Positions 23,342 through 30,702 of a stretch of DNA of 64,000 nt are shown here, piece after piece. A program made the translations under genes and the position numbers. Positions within the stretch are counted from its first letter, which is position 1. Every line of letters begins with the position of its first letter. The notes below the pieces were generated by a model, which saw only the letters and a list, made by a program, of their open reading frames with translations, was not told where the DNA came from and did no database searches. Source of the stretch: Methanobacterium sp. UBA294 (GTDB lineage: Archaea > Methanobacteriota > Methanobacteria > Methanobacteriales > Methanobacteriaceae); the NCBI GenBank assembly GCA_002494495.1, contig DACB01000015.1:93465-157464 (forward strand), read 5' to 3'.

Positions 23342-23734
23342 TTAATCACTTGGGGGATAGGATCCATCACTGTCATGCACCTCATCACCAACCAGCGGAG
23401 GGTTGAAAACACATAACAACCTTAGATCACTTTCATGTGCCCTTAAATAGTGTTGATCGTGTTTGTCAAGAGCATAAAGTGTGCCTGGTTTTATTGAATA
23501 AACCTTCCCCTCAGGGATTGTCTCCAGTTCACCTTCACCCTCCACGCAGAACACTGCCTCTAAATGGTTTTTATACCATATTCTGGTTTCAGTACCCTTA
23601 TAAATCATAGTTTCATGGAAGGAGAAACCCATGTTATCTTCTTTAAGAAGTATGCGCCTGCTTACCCAATTACCGTTAGGTGCATGGACCTCGTGGTTTG
23701 TGCCTATAATATCATCCATTTTTCTAACTATCAA
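23342..23734 (-). CDS. ectC: L-ectoine synthase
   Basis: A 130-residue cupin that closes the ring of N-gamma-acetyl-diaminobutyrate to give ectoine, a compatible solute. The protein follows the EctC consensus closely: MIVRKMDDIIGTNHEVHAPN, SRRILLKEDNMGFSFHETMI, KNHLEAVFCVEGEGELETI (metal-binding cupin core), and PGTLYALDKHDQHYLRAHE. The conserved MIVR start supports the TTG at 23734, which has GGAG about ten bases before it. It is the last gene of ectA-ectB-ectC and lies 95 bases after ectB. Confidence 0.96.
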   Translation of the reverse strand: MIVRKMDDIIGTNHEVHAPNGNWVSRRILLKEDNMGFSFHETMIYKGTETRIWYKNHLEAVFCVEGEGELETIPEGKVYSIKPGTLYALDKHDQHYLRAHESDLRLLCVFNPPLVGDEVHDSDGSYPPSD

Positions 23735-23829
23735 CTAAATAACTCCGTATTTTATGTTAAATCATAATAAATTACTTGATAGGATAGATTATCTCGATTA
23801 ATTAAAAAAAAATATAAGATCAATGAATC

Positions 23830-25245
23830 CTATTTGGAATTCATAATCTGATTTATTGATTCCTTCTGATTTAACACATGGTTAATGGAATCCTTTTGAT
23901 CTAGTATCTGGTTTATGGTGTCCTTTTGATCCAGCTCCTGGTTAATGGATTCATTCTGATACACCTGATCATAATTCAGTATCTGGTTTATGGATTCCCT
24001 ACGGTTGTAGACTGTGTAGATGGCTTCTTCTACTATGTCCAGTCCTTCCTCAAGAATTTCCTCCTCTATAACTAGTGGTGGGAGGAACTTAATAACATCT
24101 GATTCAGCTCCAGATAGTTCAATTACCAGGCCCTGGGAGAAGGCTTCAGCAGACACATCACTGCAGAAGTTGGCATCGGGAATTTGTAAACCATATATCA
24201 GACCACGGCCCCGTATATACGTTTCCATGGTATCATATTCTTGGGAAATATCCTTAAGCCTGTCCCTGAGCAGCTGTTCCTTTTTACATATCTCCCTGGA
24301 TAATTTATCATCTTCCCAGTAGCTTAACAGACGACTTGCTGCAATGAATGCCAGGTTATTACCACGGAAAGTTCCGGAGTGCTGACCCGGTTCCCACTGG
24401 TCCAATTCTGGTTTCATAAGCACCAGTGAGAGCGGTAGTCCGCCTCCAATGGACTTGGACAGGGTAATGATGTCTGGATTTATACCTGCCTCTTCAAAGC
24501 TGAAAAATGACCCAGTACGGCCGTTACCAACCTGGATATCATCAACAATTAGTAAGATATCATACTCATGGCATAGATTCTCTATCTCCTGCAGCCATTC
24601 TTTACTGGCAACGTTGATTCCACCTTCTGCCTGTATAGTCTCCAGGATTATGGCAGCAGGAAGGTCCAGTCCACTGCTTTTATCCTCCAACAACTGCTTC
24701 AAAATACTCGCGGTATCCACTTCCTGGTCAAAGTAGCCGTCGAAGGGTACGAAGGTCACGTCTGATCTATTGGTGAAGGCCTCCTCCCTGTAGAATTCAT
24801 TGGCAGTGGCTGACATGGATCCCATGGTCATGCCATGGAAGGCATTGGTAAAAGCAATTATATTTGACCTGCCTTTAACCATCCTGGCGAGTTTGAGTGC
24901 GGTTTCAACTGCATCTGTACCTGTTGGCCCGCAGAACTGGAATTTATATTCCATGTGGCGTGGTTTCAGGATGGTGTCGTTGAATTTTTCCATAAACTCC
25001 CTCTTGGCAGTGGTTGCAATGTCCAGCCCATGTACCACTCCATCCTGTTTTAAATATTCTATAAGGGCCTTGGATACAATTGGATTGTTATGTCCATAAT
25101 TAAGGGTTCCTGCTCCAGCAAAGAAATCTATATATTCATTTCCATTTTCATCGTATAATTTAGAACCCTTGGCAGATTCAAACACTGCAGGAAAACTGCG
25201 TATATAGCTTCGTACTTCTGATTCCAATTTGTTAAACGTTTCCAT
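23830..25245 (-). CDS. ectB: L-2,4-diaminobutyrate:2-oxoglutarate aminotransferase with decapeptide-repeat tail
   Basis: A PLP-dependent class III aminotransferase that makes L-2,4-diaminobutyrate from aspartate semialdehyde and glutamate. Signature parts: YIDFFAGAGTLNYGHNNP near 38-55, FCGPTGTDAVETALKLAR near 104-121, ILLIVDDIQVGNGRTGSFF, and the PLP lysine in ITLSKSIGGGLPLSLV near 265-280. Normal EctB ends at about 415-425 residues; here 471. The extra C-terminus is a tandem run of ten-residue units (ESINQELDQK, DTINQILDQK, DSINHVLNQK, ESINQIMNSK) coded by 30 bp repeats. The catalytic part appears intact. Second gene of the operon. Confidence 0.96.
   Translation of the reverse strand: METFNKLESEVRSYIRSFPAVFESAKGSKLYDENGNEYIDFFAGAGTLNYGHNNPIVSKALIEYLKQDGVVHGLDIATTAKREFMEKFNDTILKPRHMEYKFQFCGPTGTDAVETALKLARMVKGRSNIIAFTNAFHGMTMGSMSATANEFYREEAFTNRSDVTFVPFDGYFDQEVDTASILKQLLEDKSSGLDLPAAIILETIQAEGGINVASKEWLQEIENLCHEYDILLIVDDIQVGNGRTGSFFSFEEAGINPDIITLSKSIGGGLPLSLVLMKPELDQWEPGQHSGTFRGNNLAFIAASRLLSYWEDDKLSREICKKEQLLRDRLKDISQEYDTMETYIRGRGLIYGLQIPDANFCSDVSAEAFSQGLVIELSGAESDVIKFLPPLVIEEEILEEGLDIVEEAIYTVYNRRESINQILNYDQVYQNESINQELDQKDTINQILDQKDSINHVLNQKESINQIMNSK
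23833..24005 (-). repeat. 30 bp in-frame tandem repeat inside ectB 3' end
   Basis: Four units of 30 bases plus one longer, diverged unit encode the decapeptides (D/E)(S/T)IN(Q/H)x(L/M)(D/N)xK. The units differ at several positions, so the array is not brand new. The predicted product is a helical, polar tail. Confidence 0.85.
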
Positions 25246-25294
25246 ACTATCTTTTCTCTTTTAAAATAACTCAATAAAAGATCTCGAATAATAA

Positions 25295-25816
25295 TTAATC
25301 TGTTTTATAATCAAACGGCCCTATACGGATTATAAATTCTTCAGGGTGCCCAGTTTTCTGGAAAACCTTCTCTGAAAAATAGCTTTCCTCGGTTACCGGT
25401 GCGTCCAGCTGTCTTGCCAGGCTGTTAAAGAGTGACTTGGATGAATCATTATCAGATGTTACAGTGGTTTCCAGGTACTTCACATCTCCCAGTTCTCTGC
25501 GCCCTAAAATATCCAAGAGCATCTTTCGAGCAATTCCTTTAACCCTCATATGGTCGCTCACTGCAATTTGCCATATGAAGAGAGTGTCATCTTGGTTGGG
25601 GTGGATGTAACCAGAAGTAAACCCTACAATATCATCCTCCAACTCGCAAACTACGCTGGTCTGGTCGAAATGAGAGCATACCAGTAAGTAACTGTATACT
25701 GAGTTAATTTCAAGGGGAGGGGATTTTGTAACCAGGAAATAGATTGATTCACCATCATTTAAGTCGGGCTTTCTGATGATGAGCGATTCATGTATTTCTT
25801 TTTTTGGCTTGGACAT
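25295..25816 (-). CDS. ectA: L-2,4-diaminobutyrate N-gamma-acetyltransferase
   Basis: A 173-residue GNAT acetyltransferase, the second enzymatic step of ectoine synthesis (acetyl-CoA plus diaminobutyrate). LIIRKPDLNDGESIYFLV is the EctA N-terminus, PPLEINSVYSYLLVCSHFDQ the substrate region, and LFIWQIAVSDHMRVKGIARK the acetyl-CoA binding motif A (about 88-107). The C-terminus SYFSEKVFQKTGHPEEFIIR is EctA-like. First gene of ectABC, 49 bases before ectB. An interrupted GAATTC repeat sits just before its ATG. No aspartokinase or ectD (hydroxylase) is next to it. Confidence 0.95.
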   Translation of the reverse strand: MSKPKKEIHESLIIRKPDLNDGESIYFLVTKSPPLEINSVYSYLLVCSHFDQTSVVCELEDDIVGFTSGYIHPNQDDTLFIWQIAVSDHMRVKGIARKMLLDILGRRELGDVKYLETTVTSDNDSSKSLFNSLARQLDAPVTEESYFSEKVFQKTGHPEEFIIRIGPFDYKTD

Positions 25817-25823
25817 AAACGTA

Positions 25824-25840
25824 GAATTCCTGAAGAATTC
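25824..25840 (-). promoter_or_regulatory. imperfect palindrome at the ectA start
   Basis: GAATTC-CTGAA-GAATTC lies 8-24 bases upstream of the ectA ATG. Two GAATTC halves with a five-base spacer could form an operator or simply be chance in AT-rich DNA. The operon has no adjacent ectR-like regulator gene. Confidence 0.3.
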
Positions 25841-25941
25841 AAATAACAGATTAAAACTAATACAATACCTATAATATGTCTTTAGAGGCTAATAAAAATA
25901 ACGGAAAAAAAATATAAAATTAGAGGGTTAAAAAAAGAGAT

Positions 25942-26964
25942 TTAAAGGAGTTCATCACGGAGATCAATGGTATCTTTTAGATCAGGGCCGGTTGAGATTA
26001 TTGTAACTGGTACTCCTGTCTCGCCTTCGATTTCATTTATGAACTTTTTGGTTTCGGGTGCAAGCCTGCTATAATCAGTTACCCTTTCGCACTGGGGATA
26101 TAACCTGTCCACACAGGTCAGTGCTATCTGGGTAGCTCCGTTTATCATGCATGACTCCTTGGCCAGATCCATATCAAAGAGGCCCACTCTACGTCTCCTA
26201 CCTGTGACTGTACCATATTCTTCAATTCCCATCTTTTCTGCTTCTTCCTGGGTCATCTCTGTTTTAAAGGGACCTTCTCCTACCCGGGTTATATATGATT
26301 TAAAGACAACTATGACCTCATCCACCCGTGTGGGTCCCACGCCCACATCAGCCGCGGCTGTGCTGGCTGTGGTGTCTTTACTGGTAACGAAGGGATATGT
26401 ACCGTAATATAGTGACAGTCCAAAACCCTGAGACCCTTCTATAAATACGTATTCATCTTCATCCAGTGCCTGGTTAACTTCCAGTGGCACGTCGGTAGTG
26501 TGGCCCTGCATGGCCTCAATATCCTTGGCCATCTTTGCCACTCGACCTACTCTATCCGCGTTTCCCGGTCCACATCCTGTTCCTGTGCTTCCGATTTTCT
26601 TGGACAGGTAGTCTGAGGCCTTATCCCGTTCTTTATGCTTTTTTTCTATGATTGAACAGCGGAAATCTGCAAATGTCCTTTCAGCCACATTATATTTGTT
26701 TAGATAGTCAAGCTCATATAGGAAAACCTCAGGGTCTACTAAAACACCCGCTCCTATAAGGAGTCTGGCATCTCTATGGAAGAAACCAGATGGTATCAGT
26801 CTCAGGCCATATTTTTCACCGTTAAATTCCACAGAATGCCCTGCATTAGGCCCTACACCAGCTCTTGCTATAATATCAGGTTTATCTTTATAACAGAGGT
26901 AGGTGATGCATTTACCTTTTCCTTCATCACCCCATCCTCCTCCAACAAGTATATTACATGTCAT
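25942..26964 (-). CDS. purA: adenylosuccinate synthetase, short archaeal form
   Basis: Joins IMP and aspartate with GTP to form adenylosuccinate, the first committed AMP step. At 340 residues it is the compact archaeal version; bacterial enzymes are about 430. GGGWGDEGKGKCITYLC (residues 8-24) holds the GTP loop and catalytic Asp, RAGVGPNAGHSVEFNGEKYG the IMP/Mg region, and GSTGTGCGPGNADRVGR follows. VTGRRRRVGLFDMDLAKES is near 253-271. The gene precedes ectA by 125 bases in the same direction but is not part of that pathway. Confidence 0.95.
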   Translation of the reverse strand: MTCNILVGGGWGDEGKGKCITYLCYKDKPDIIARAGVGPNAGHSVEFNGEKYGLRLIPSGFFHRDARLLIGAGVLVDPEVFLYELDYLNKYNVAERTFADFRCSIIEKKHKERDKASDYLSKKIGSTGTGCGPGNADRVGRVAKMAKDIEAMQGHTTDVPLEVNQALDEDEYVFIEGSQGFGLSLYYGTYPFVTSKDTTASTAAADVGVGPTRVDEVIVVFKSYITRVGEGPFKTEMTQEEAEKMGIEEYGTVTGRRRRVGLFDMDLAKESCMINGATQIALTCVDRLYPQCERVTDYSRLAPETKKFINEIEGETGVPVTIISTGPDLKDTIDLRDELL

Positions 26965-27181
26965 ATGATGTTCTCCGATAATTAAAAGACGGTTATTTTC
27001 TAACCTCTATTATATATGATGACCTGTATAAAAACGTTTTTCCATCTGTGCTGGAATATCTTTTTAAAAAAATGGGAAATAAAACTGAGGTTATTATCAG
27101 AATATTATATAATCTTAACTATCACACATCTAATATTCTTTTTAATAGTCTATGAAATAACCGAAGTAAAAGGAATATGAA

Positions 27182-27802
27182 TTATTGATTAGATTTCATC
27201 AGGGACTTTTTAATTCTTTTCTCCACGAGGTTGTAGGGTTCATCCACTTTTTTAACTACCTTGGCTGGAACACCTACAGCAACACTATCCTTTGGTATAT
27301 CTTTAACCACCACTGCATTGGCTCCAATCATACAATTATCACCTACTACCACTGGCCCTAATATTCTTGCCCCGGATCCAACAAAAACATTATCACCAAT
27401 TAAAGGGGCAACCCGACCATCCCTGATTTTTCCAATATTATCACCTATGGTAACAGCTTGTTGTATGGTGAAATTCTTTCCAATCTCGCATTTTGTGTTT
27501 ATATTTACACCCTCGGGGTGTCCTATTAAAAACCCTTCATCAATTCGTGCCGTGGGGGCTATGGGAATGTTAAAAGTCAGCCGTCTTAAAACCTCTAAAA
27601 TTTGGCTAGTTATTCTATTATTTTTATATTTAACCATTAGCCGGTAAAAGAAGATTGATCTGAATGATTTTGAACCTATAAAAAAGATAAAAACTGATCG
27701 AGCAAGGCCAACCTTATTTTCAGGCAATTTCCTTGGTAGATGGTTATACTTGCGTTTCAGGTCAGAATATACCAATTTTTGAAAGGAAATATTTTTTTGC
27801 AT
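27182..27802 (-). CDS. serine O-acetyltransferase-like hexapeptide protein
   Basis: A 206-residue left-handed beta helix acetyltransferase. The hexapeptide region runs from about residue 80: IAPTARIDEGFLIGHPEGVN, INTKCEIGKNFTIQQAVTIG, LIGDNVFVGSGARILGPVVV and CMIGANAVVVKDIPKDSVAV, ending GVPAKVVKKVD. The GHPEGV and TIQQAVTIG segments resemble CysE (serine acetyltransferase) and its sugar-modifying relatives. The N-terminal 75 residues are basic and partly hydrophobic, unlike the CysE helical domain. A role in cysteine synthesis or in surface-sugar acetylation is possible; no cys gene lies nearby. Confidence 0.75.
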   Translation of the reverse strand: MQKNISFQKLVYSDLKRKYNHLPRKLPENKVGLARSVFIFFIGSKSFRSIFFYRLMVKYKNNRITSQILEVLRRLTFNIPIAPTARIDEGFLIGHPEGVNINTKCEIGKNFTIQQAVTIGDNIGKIRDGRVAPLIGDNVFVGSGARILGPVVVGDNCMIGANAVVVKDIPKDSVAVGVPAKVVKKVDEPYNLVEKRIKKSLMKSNQ

Positions 27803-27819
27803 ACAAGCAATTTTTTGGT

Positions 27820-27984
27820 ATTATCATACTTAAATTTAGCTTATGGATCTCCATTGGGAAATTGGTCATATTATAATGAAGGTACATATCAAATATAAGG
27901 ATATTCTTGTGTGATGTTGAAAGTAGCCAAGTAACCCATGGGCCCAGCACAGATCCTCCTTCATGGTTTACAAGGTAAATTCAG
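27820..27984 (-). pseudogene. possible remnant of a second hexapeptide acetyltransferase
   Basis: Upstream of the previous gene, in another frame, the minus strand reads VNHEGGSVLGPWVTWLLSTS followed by HKNILIFDMYLHYNMTNFPM. The pattern GPWVT..STSH resembles the 'GP.VTILT.SH' turn of maltose/colanic-acid acetyltransferases. No upstream extension exists (an in-frame stop precedes it), so a truncated remnant is the best explanation. A GGAGGATCT before a GTG could also start a 62-residue ORF. Confidence 0.28.
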
Positions 27985-27997
27985 TTTTATCTGTGCT
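27946..27997. repeat. inverted repeat next to an oligo-T tract
   Basis: AGCACAGAT (27946-27954) and ATCTGTGCT (27989-27997) form a perfect nine-base stem with a 34-base loop; nine T follow on the plus strand (28002-28010). No plus-strand gene ends here, so a terminator role is unclear. It lies after the DGC-protein gene on the minus strand. Confidence 0.4.
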
Positions 27998-28011
27998 AGA
28001 GTTTTTTTTTA

Positions 28012-28401
28012 TCAGGACCTGGTTGAATCAATCTCTTTTAATATCTTCTTGATAATATGCTGCACGCATTTTTCTCCGGCTTCATCCAGTCTGGAGACAT
28101 CCGTGGGTTTTAGACCTTCTTTATTTAGTTCTTCCATTACGTTGATATTTTTTATGGTTTTAACTCCCTTCTGTTCCAGGATTTTAGAAGCACAGTCACT
28201 ATCACAACCACTGATGGTTATGATGGGATATTTTTTGATTAACTGCCTGAATCCATCTTTATCTGCTGAAGTGGCACCCATACAAATTGAGATGGTGTTA
28301 TCCAATTTATCAACTGTATCTGTCGATGCAACACGGGCAATAAGACCATGAGGACTCATGCCGCTACAAGCTGCCAGGGCTATTTTCTTTTCTTGCTCCA
28401 T
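28012..28401 (-). CDS. putative zinc-binding protein, DGC domain
   Basis: A 129-residue protein of the DGC family (named for conserved Asp-Gly-Cys), thought to bind zinc through conserved cysteines; its cellular job is unknown. Visible: LAACSGMSPHGLIARVASTD near 8-27, ISICMGATSADKDGF near 37-51, ITISGCDSDCASKILEQKG near 60-78, and a late cysteine in EAGEKCVQHII. The ATG at 28401 has GGGAATGG upstream. It follows the SHOCT-like gene on the same strand at a distance of about 95 bases, so the two may share control. Confidence 0.78.
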   Translation of the reverse strand: MEQEKKIALAACSGMSPHGLIARVASTDTVDKLDNTISICMGATSADKDGFRQLIKKYPIITISGCDSDCASKILEQKGVKTIKNINVMEELNKEGLKPTDVSRLDEAGEKCVQHIIKKILKEIDSTRS

Positions 28402-28496
28402 ATTTCCATTCCCTTGGATGAACTAATGTATGATATTATATTATTCTATATATTTAAATATATCAATATATTGTTTCTCTTTTACTCTGGACTGGC

Positions 28497-28883
28497 CTAT
28501 TCAACATAAACCTCTACCTTCTCCTGCTTTTCTTCATCTACCACATCCACAATTTTACCTTCTGCCCCATTTTTGACTGCTTCAACAATTTCTTTGAAGT
28601 CAATATCGTCCAGTCCAGAGTTCTTTAAATCTTTATCAAATTTTTTGGCCAGGTTGTATCCCACAGCTACAAATGCCATGGGTATATTCACATTTACCTT
28701 GGGCTTACCATCCATGTTGGTAACTCGTACTTTCAGCCATTTAGCTTTCTTTTGAGATGTAATTACCTCTTCATTTACTTCTAAAGCATCCAGTAACTCC
28801 ATTGCTTCTGCAGTACTAAGTTTTCCTTGTTCTACCATTTCTAAAATTTTCATTCTCTCTTCAGATACATTTTTTGACATCAT
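28497..28883 (-). CDS. SHOCT-like (YvlB/LiaX N-terminal type) protein
   Basis: A 128-residue protein. Its first 45 residues (ERMKILEMVEQGKLSTAEAM, ELLDAL) form the short helical SHOCT-like unit found at the N-terminus of YvlB/LiaX envelope-stress proteins. The rest (WLKVRVTNMDGKPKVNVNIP, then AFVAVGYNLAKKF) matches the following domain of that family, but the protein lacks the long beta-helical DUF4097 part. GGGAGTGAT stands right before the paired ATGATG, so the second ATG (28880) is equally likely. It lies 57 bases after the DUF2089 regulator and shares a motif with it. Confidence 0.72.
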   Translation of the reverse strand: MMSKNVSEERMKILEMVEQGKLSTAEAMELLDALEVNEEVITSQKKAKWLKVRVTNMDGKPKVNVNIPMAFVAVGYNLAKKFDKDLKNSGLDDIDFKEIVEAVKNGAEGKIVDVVDEEKQEKVEVYVE

Positions 28884-28940
28884 ATCACTCCCATAATTTT
28901 CTAAAATAATTCATACTTAGAGTAGCTTTAAAGCCATTCA

Positions 28941-29300
28941 TTATCCCTTAAGTAGCTTTAAAGCCTCTTCTTTAGTAATTTCTCCATTTCTAAGCTTTTC
29001 TATAATCTCTTTTTGATTAACTGATGATTTTTTAACTGTGTGTCCCAGATCAGAGATGACCTTATCCAGTTTATTCCTTACAGTGGGGTAGGATATCCCC
29101 AACTCCTTTTCTATTTCCTTGATGTTGCCCCTGTTTTTTATGAATACTTCAACAAAGTATTTCTGCTCCAGGTTCAACTTGCAGAACTTGCAAAGATCGA
29201 ATTTGCCCTGGATAACTATTCCGCACTTGTTACACTGTATCTCCGTGATTTTAATCTCCCCATCGCATAGCGGACACTTTCCTGGTACTTCCTGATTCAA
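28941..29300 (-). CDS. DUF2089 zinc-ribbon/HTH regulator
   Basis: A 119-residue protein with three CxxC pairs (C9/C12, C23/C26, C37/C40), so a zinc ribbon. A helix-turn-helix follows near 58-85 (IKEIEKELGISYPTVRNKLD), and a SHOCT-like end EKLRNGEITKEEALKLLKG closes the protein. The order fits the DUF2089 family of predicted transcription regulators. The start is TTG at 29300, supported by GAGGTGAGAAC directly upstream. It heads a likely operon with the SHOCT-like and DGC genes and lies divergent from the DUF169 gene across a palindrome-rich promoter. Confidence 0.82.
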   Translation of the reverse strand: MNQEVPGKCPLCDGEIKITEIQCNKCGIVIQGKFDLCKFCKLNLEQKYFVEVFIKNRGNIKEIEKELGISYPTVRNKLDKVISDLGHTVKKSSVNQKEIIEKLRNGEITKEEALKLLKG

Positions 29301-29327
29301 GTTCTCACCTCACTTTAAATATTATTC

Positions 29328-29417
29328 TTCAAATATTGAATGTATAAATTAATATAATTAAGTTATTGTATATAAATATATTGAATTTTTCAATATCTAT
29401 TTCAATATAATTGAAAT
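29328..29417. promoter_or_regulatory. array of three palindromes in the DUF2089 promoter
   Basis: Three inverted repeats built from TTCAA/TTGAA: TTCAA-ATA-TTGAA (29328-29340), ATATTGAA-TTT-TTCAATAT (29378-29396) and ATTTCAAT-ATA-ATTGAAAT (29399-29417). The two 19 bp sites are perfect, and their centres are 21 bp apart (two helical turns). They flank a TATA-like element for the minus-strand regulator gene. They look like operator sites, most simply for the DUF2089 protein itself. Confidence 0.6.
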
Positions 29418-29474
29418 CAGTGTTAAATTCCTATTTTTTAATTAATTTCCGTTTGTAAAAAATTAATTATGTGG

Positions 29475-29488
29475 ATGAATATATTCAT
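29475..29488. promoter_or_regulatory. 14 bp perfect palindrome before the DUF169 gene
   Basis: ATGAATATATTCAT lies 43-56 bases upstream of the DUF169 ATG. It shares the TGAAT/ATTCA flavour of the palindrome array 60 bases away and may bind the same regulator or include the promoter. Confidence 0.35.
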
Positions 29489-29530
29489 TAAGAGAACAAC
29501 ATGTAATTATTTAAAAAAGGATGGGTTTAA

Positions 29531-30235
29531 ATGAGTTATAAACAACAGGCCGATATATTTAAAAGGACTTTTGACTTAAAATATGCACCTATAGCTATTT
29601 CTTTCACCAACCATGAAGCTTCAGGGGACATTTATGGGAAAATATCCATATGTAAAGCTATAAAACTGGCCAGCCAGGGTGAAAACTTCATAATTGATGA
29701 AGACACCTCTGCATGCCCAGGAGGTAGTACGTACTGTGGTTTCAGTGGTATCCACGCTGGAGCAAAAAAGAGGAGATTACAGGAATTTTTAACCGAAGGT
29801 GAGAAACTCACCAGCTCCATTGTAAGCTTTGAAAGGATGCAAAAATTAGGAGTGCCACCTGCCACAGATTTGGCCGAGAAAATAGTGATAACACCCCTGG
29901 AGAAGGCTGTGTTACGTCCAGATATGGTTTTGTTTCTTGTAAATGCCGAGCAAGTCTGCCGTCTAATAACTTTAGACACCTACTGGGATGGTCTTTCCCC
30001 TGAGCAGCAGATCATCGGTGCATTATGTTATCAAGCAATAGTTTATACTATAATGAGTGGAAAAACCAATATATGTGTGGGGGATTGGACTGCAAGAAGA
30101 CACCAGGGCTTTGAAAAAGATGTTATCTTCATGTCAGTGCCCTACGAACGGATTCATAACCTGATTGCGGCTATACCATGCTGTTCTGCCGGGGATGCAG
30201 AGGCGGTCATACCTGAAGAGTTCAGATCGGACTAA
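29531..30235 (+). CDS. DUF169 family protein
   Basis: A 234-residue protein of the DUF169 family, common in methanogens and anaerobes and of unknown function. Typical parts: LDLKYAPIAISFTN-like start (residues 15-28), CKAIKLASQGENFIIDEDTS, CPGGSTYCGFSG near 63-74, and AVLRPDMVLFLVNAEQVCRL. A cysteine-rich end (CVGDWTARR, IPCCSAGDAEAVIP) suggests metal or cofactor binding. It is transcribed divergently from the DUF2089 regulator, so it could be a target of that protein. Confidence 0.82.
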   Translation: MSYKQQADIFKRTFDLKYAPIAISFTNHEASGDIYGKISICKAIKLASQGENFIIDEDTSACPGGSTYCGFSGIHAGAKKRRLQEFLTEGEKLTSSIVSFERMQKLGVPPATDLAEKIVITPLEKAVLRPDMVLFLVNAEQVCRLITLDTYWDGLSPEQQIIGALCYQAIVYTIMSGKTNICVGDWTARRHQGFEKDVIFMSVPYERIHNLIAAIPCCSAGDAEAVIPEEFRSD

Positions 30236-30405
30236 ATTTGTTAAAAGAACCCCCTTTTTTTATTTTCATAATGCCAACCAAAGAAAAAAAATGAGTTTGA
30301 ATAATTAATGAATAAAAAAACCTGGAATAACTAAATGAATAAAAAACCCCCTAAAATAATTGAATTTGGATGGAATCAATAGATAAAAACTATCCAAATT
30401 TTAAA

Positions 30406-30633
30406 TTATTCTTTTTTCTCACAAATAAAACATAACTGAGTGTTACGGTTTGTTTTGAAAATTTTCCCACATTTTTTACAGGTAACCCTCTTAACCAGAA
30501 GCTTCTTTTTAACATGGCCTTTAAACATTTTAAGAGGAGTTGTGCAAGCATCAGCCTGGATCCCTGCTTTTGTTTTCCTGTTTAAAATTTCTTCAGCATG
30601 TTTCCTTTCCAGAGCTTCATCATCCCTTGTCAT
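30406..30633 (-). CDS. small zinc-finger protein, unknown
   Basis: A 75-residue basic protein. The ATG at 30633 is chosen because GGTGGGAT ends two bases before it; a longer frame upstream would add a hydrophobic run with no ribosome site. The N-terminus TRDDEALERKHAEEILNRKT is helical. The C-terminus CKKCGKIFKTNRNTQLCFIC is a four-cysteine ribbon likely to bind zinc. No named family is recognised. Confidence 0.62.
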   Translation of the reverse strand: MTRDDEALERKHAEEILNRKTKAGIQADACTTPLKMFKGHVKKKLLVKRVTCKKCGKIFKTNRNTQLCFICEKKE

Positions 30634-30702
30634 GAATCCCACCAATACAATTAAAGAGTGACCAATCAATTATTTAACACATAGATATTTAAAAAATTGG
30701 GA

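Noticed and set aside
28447..28462. 16 bp palindrome ATATATTTAAATATAT upstream of the DGC gene
   Set aside because: It is pure A/T and easily arises by chance in this composition; it may simply be promoter DNA.
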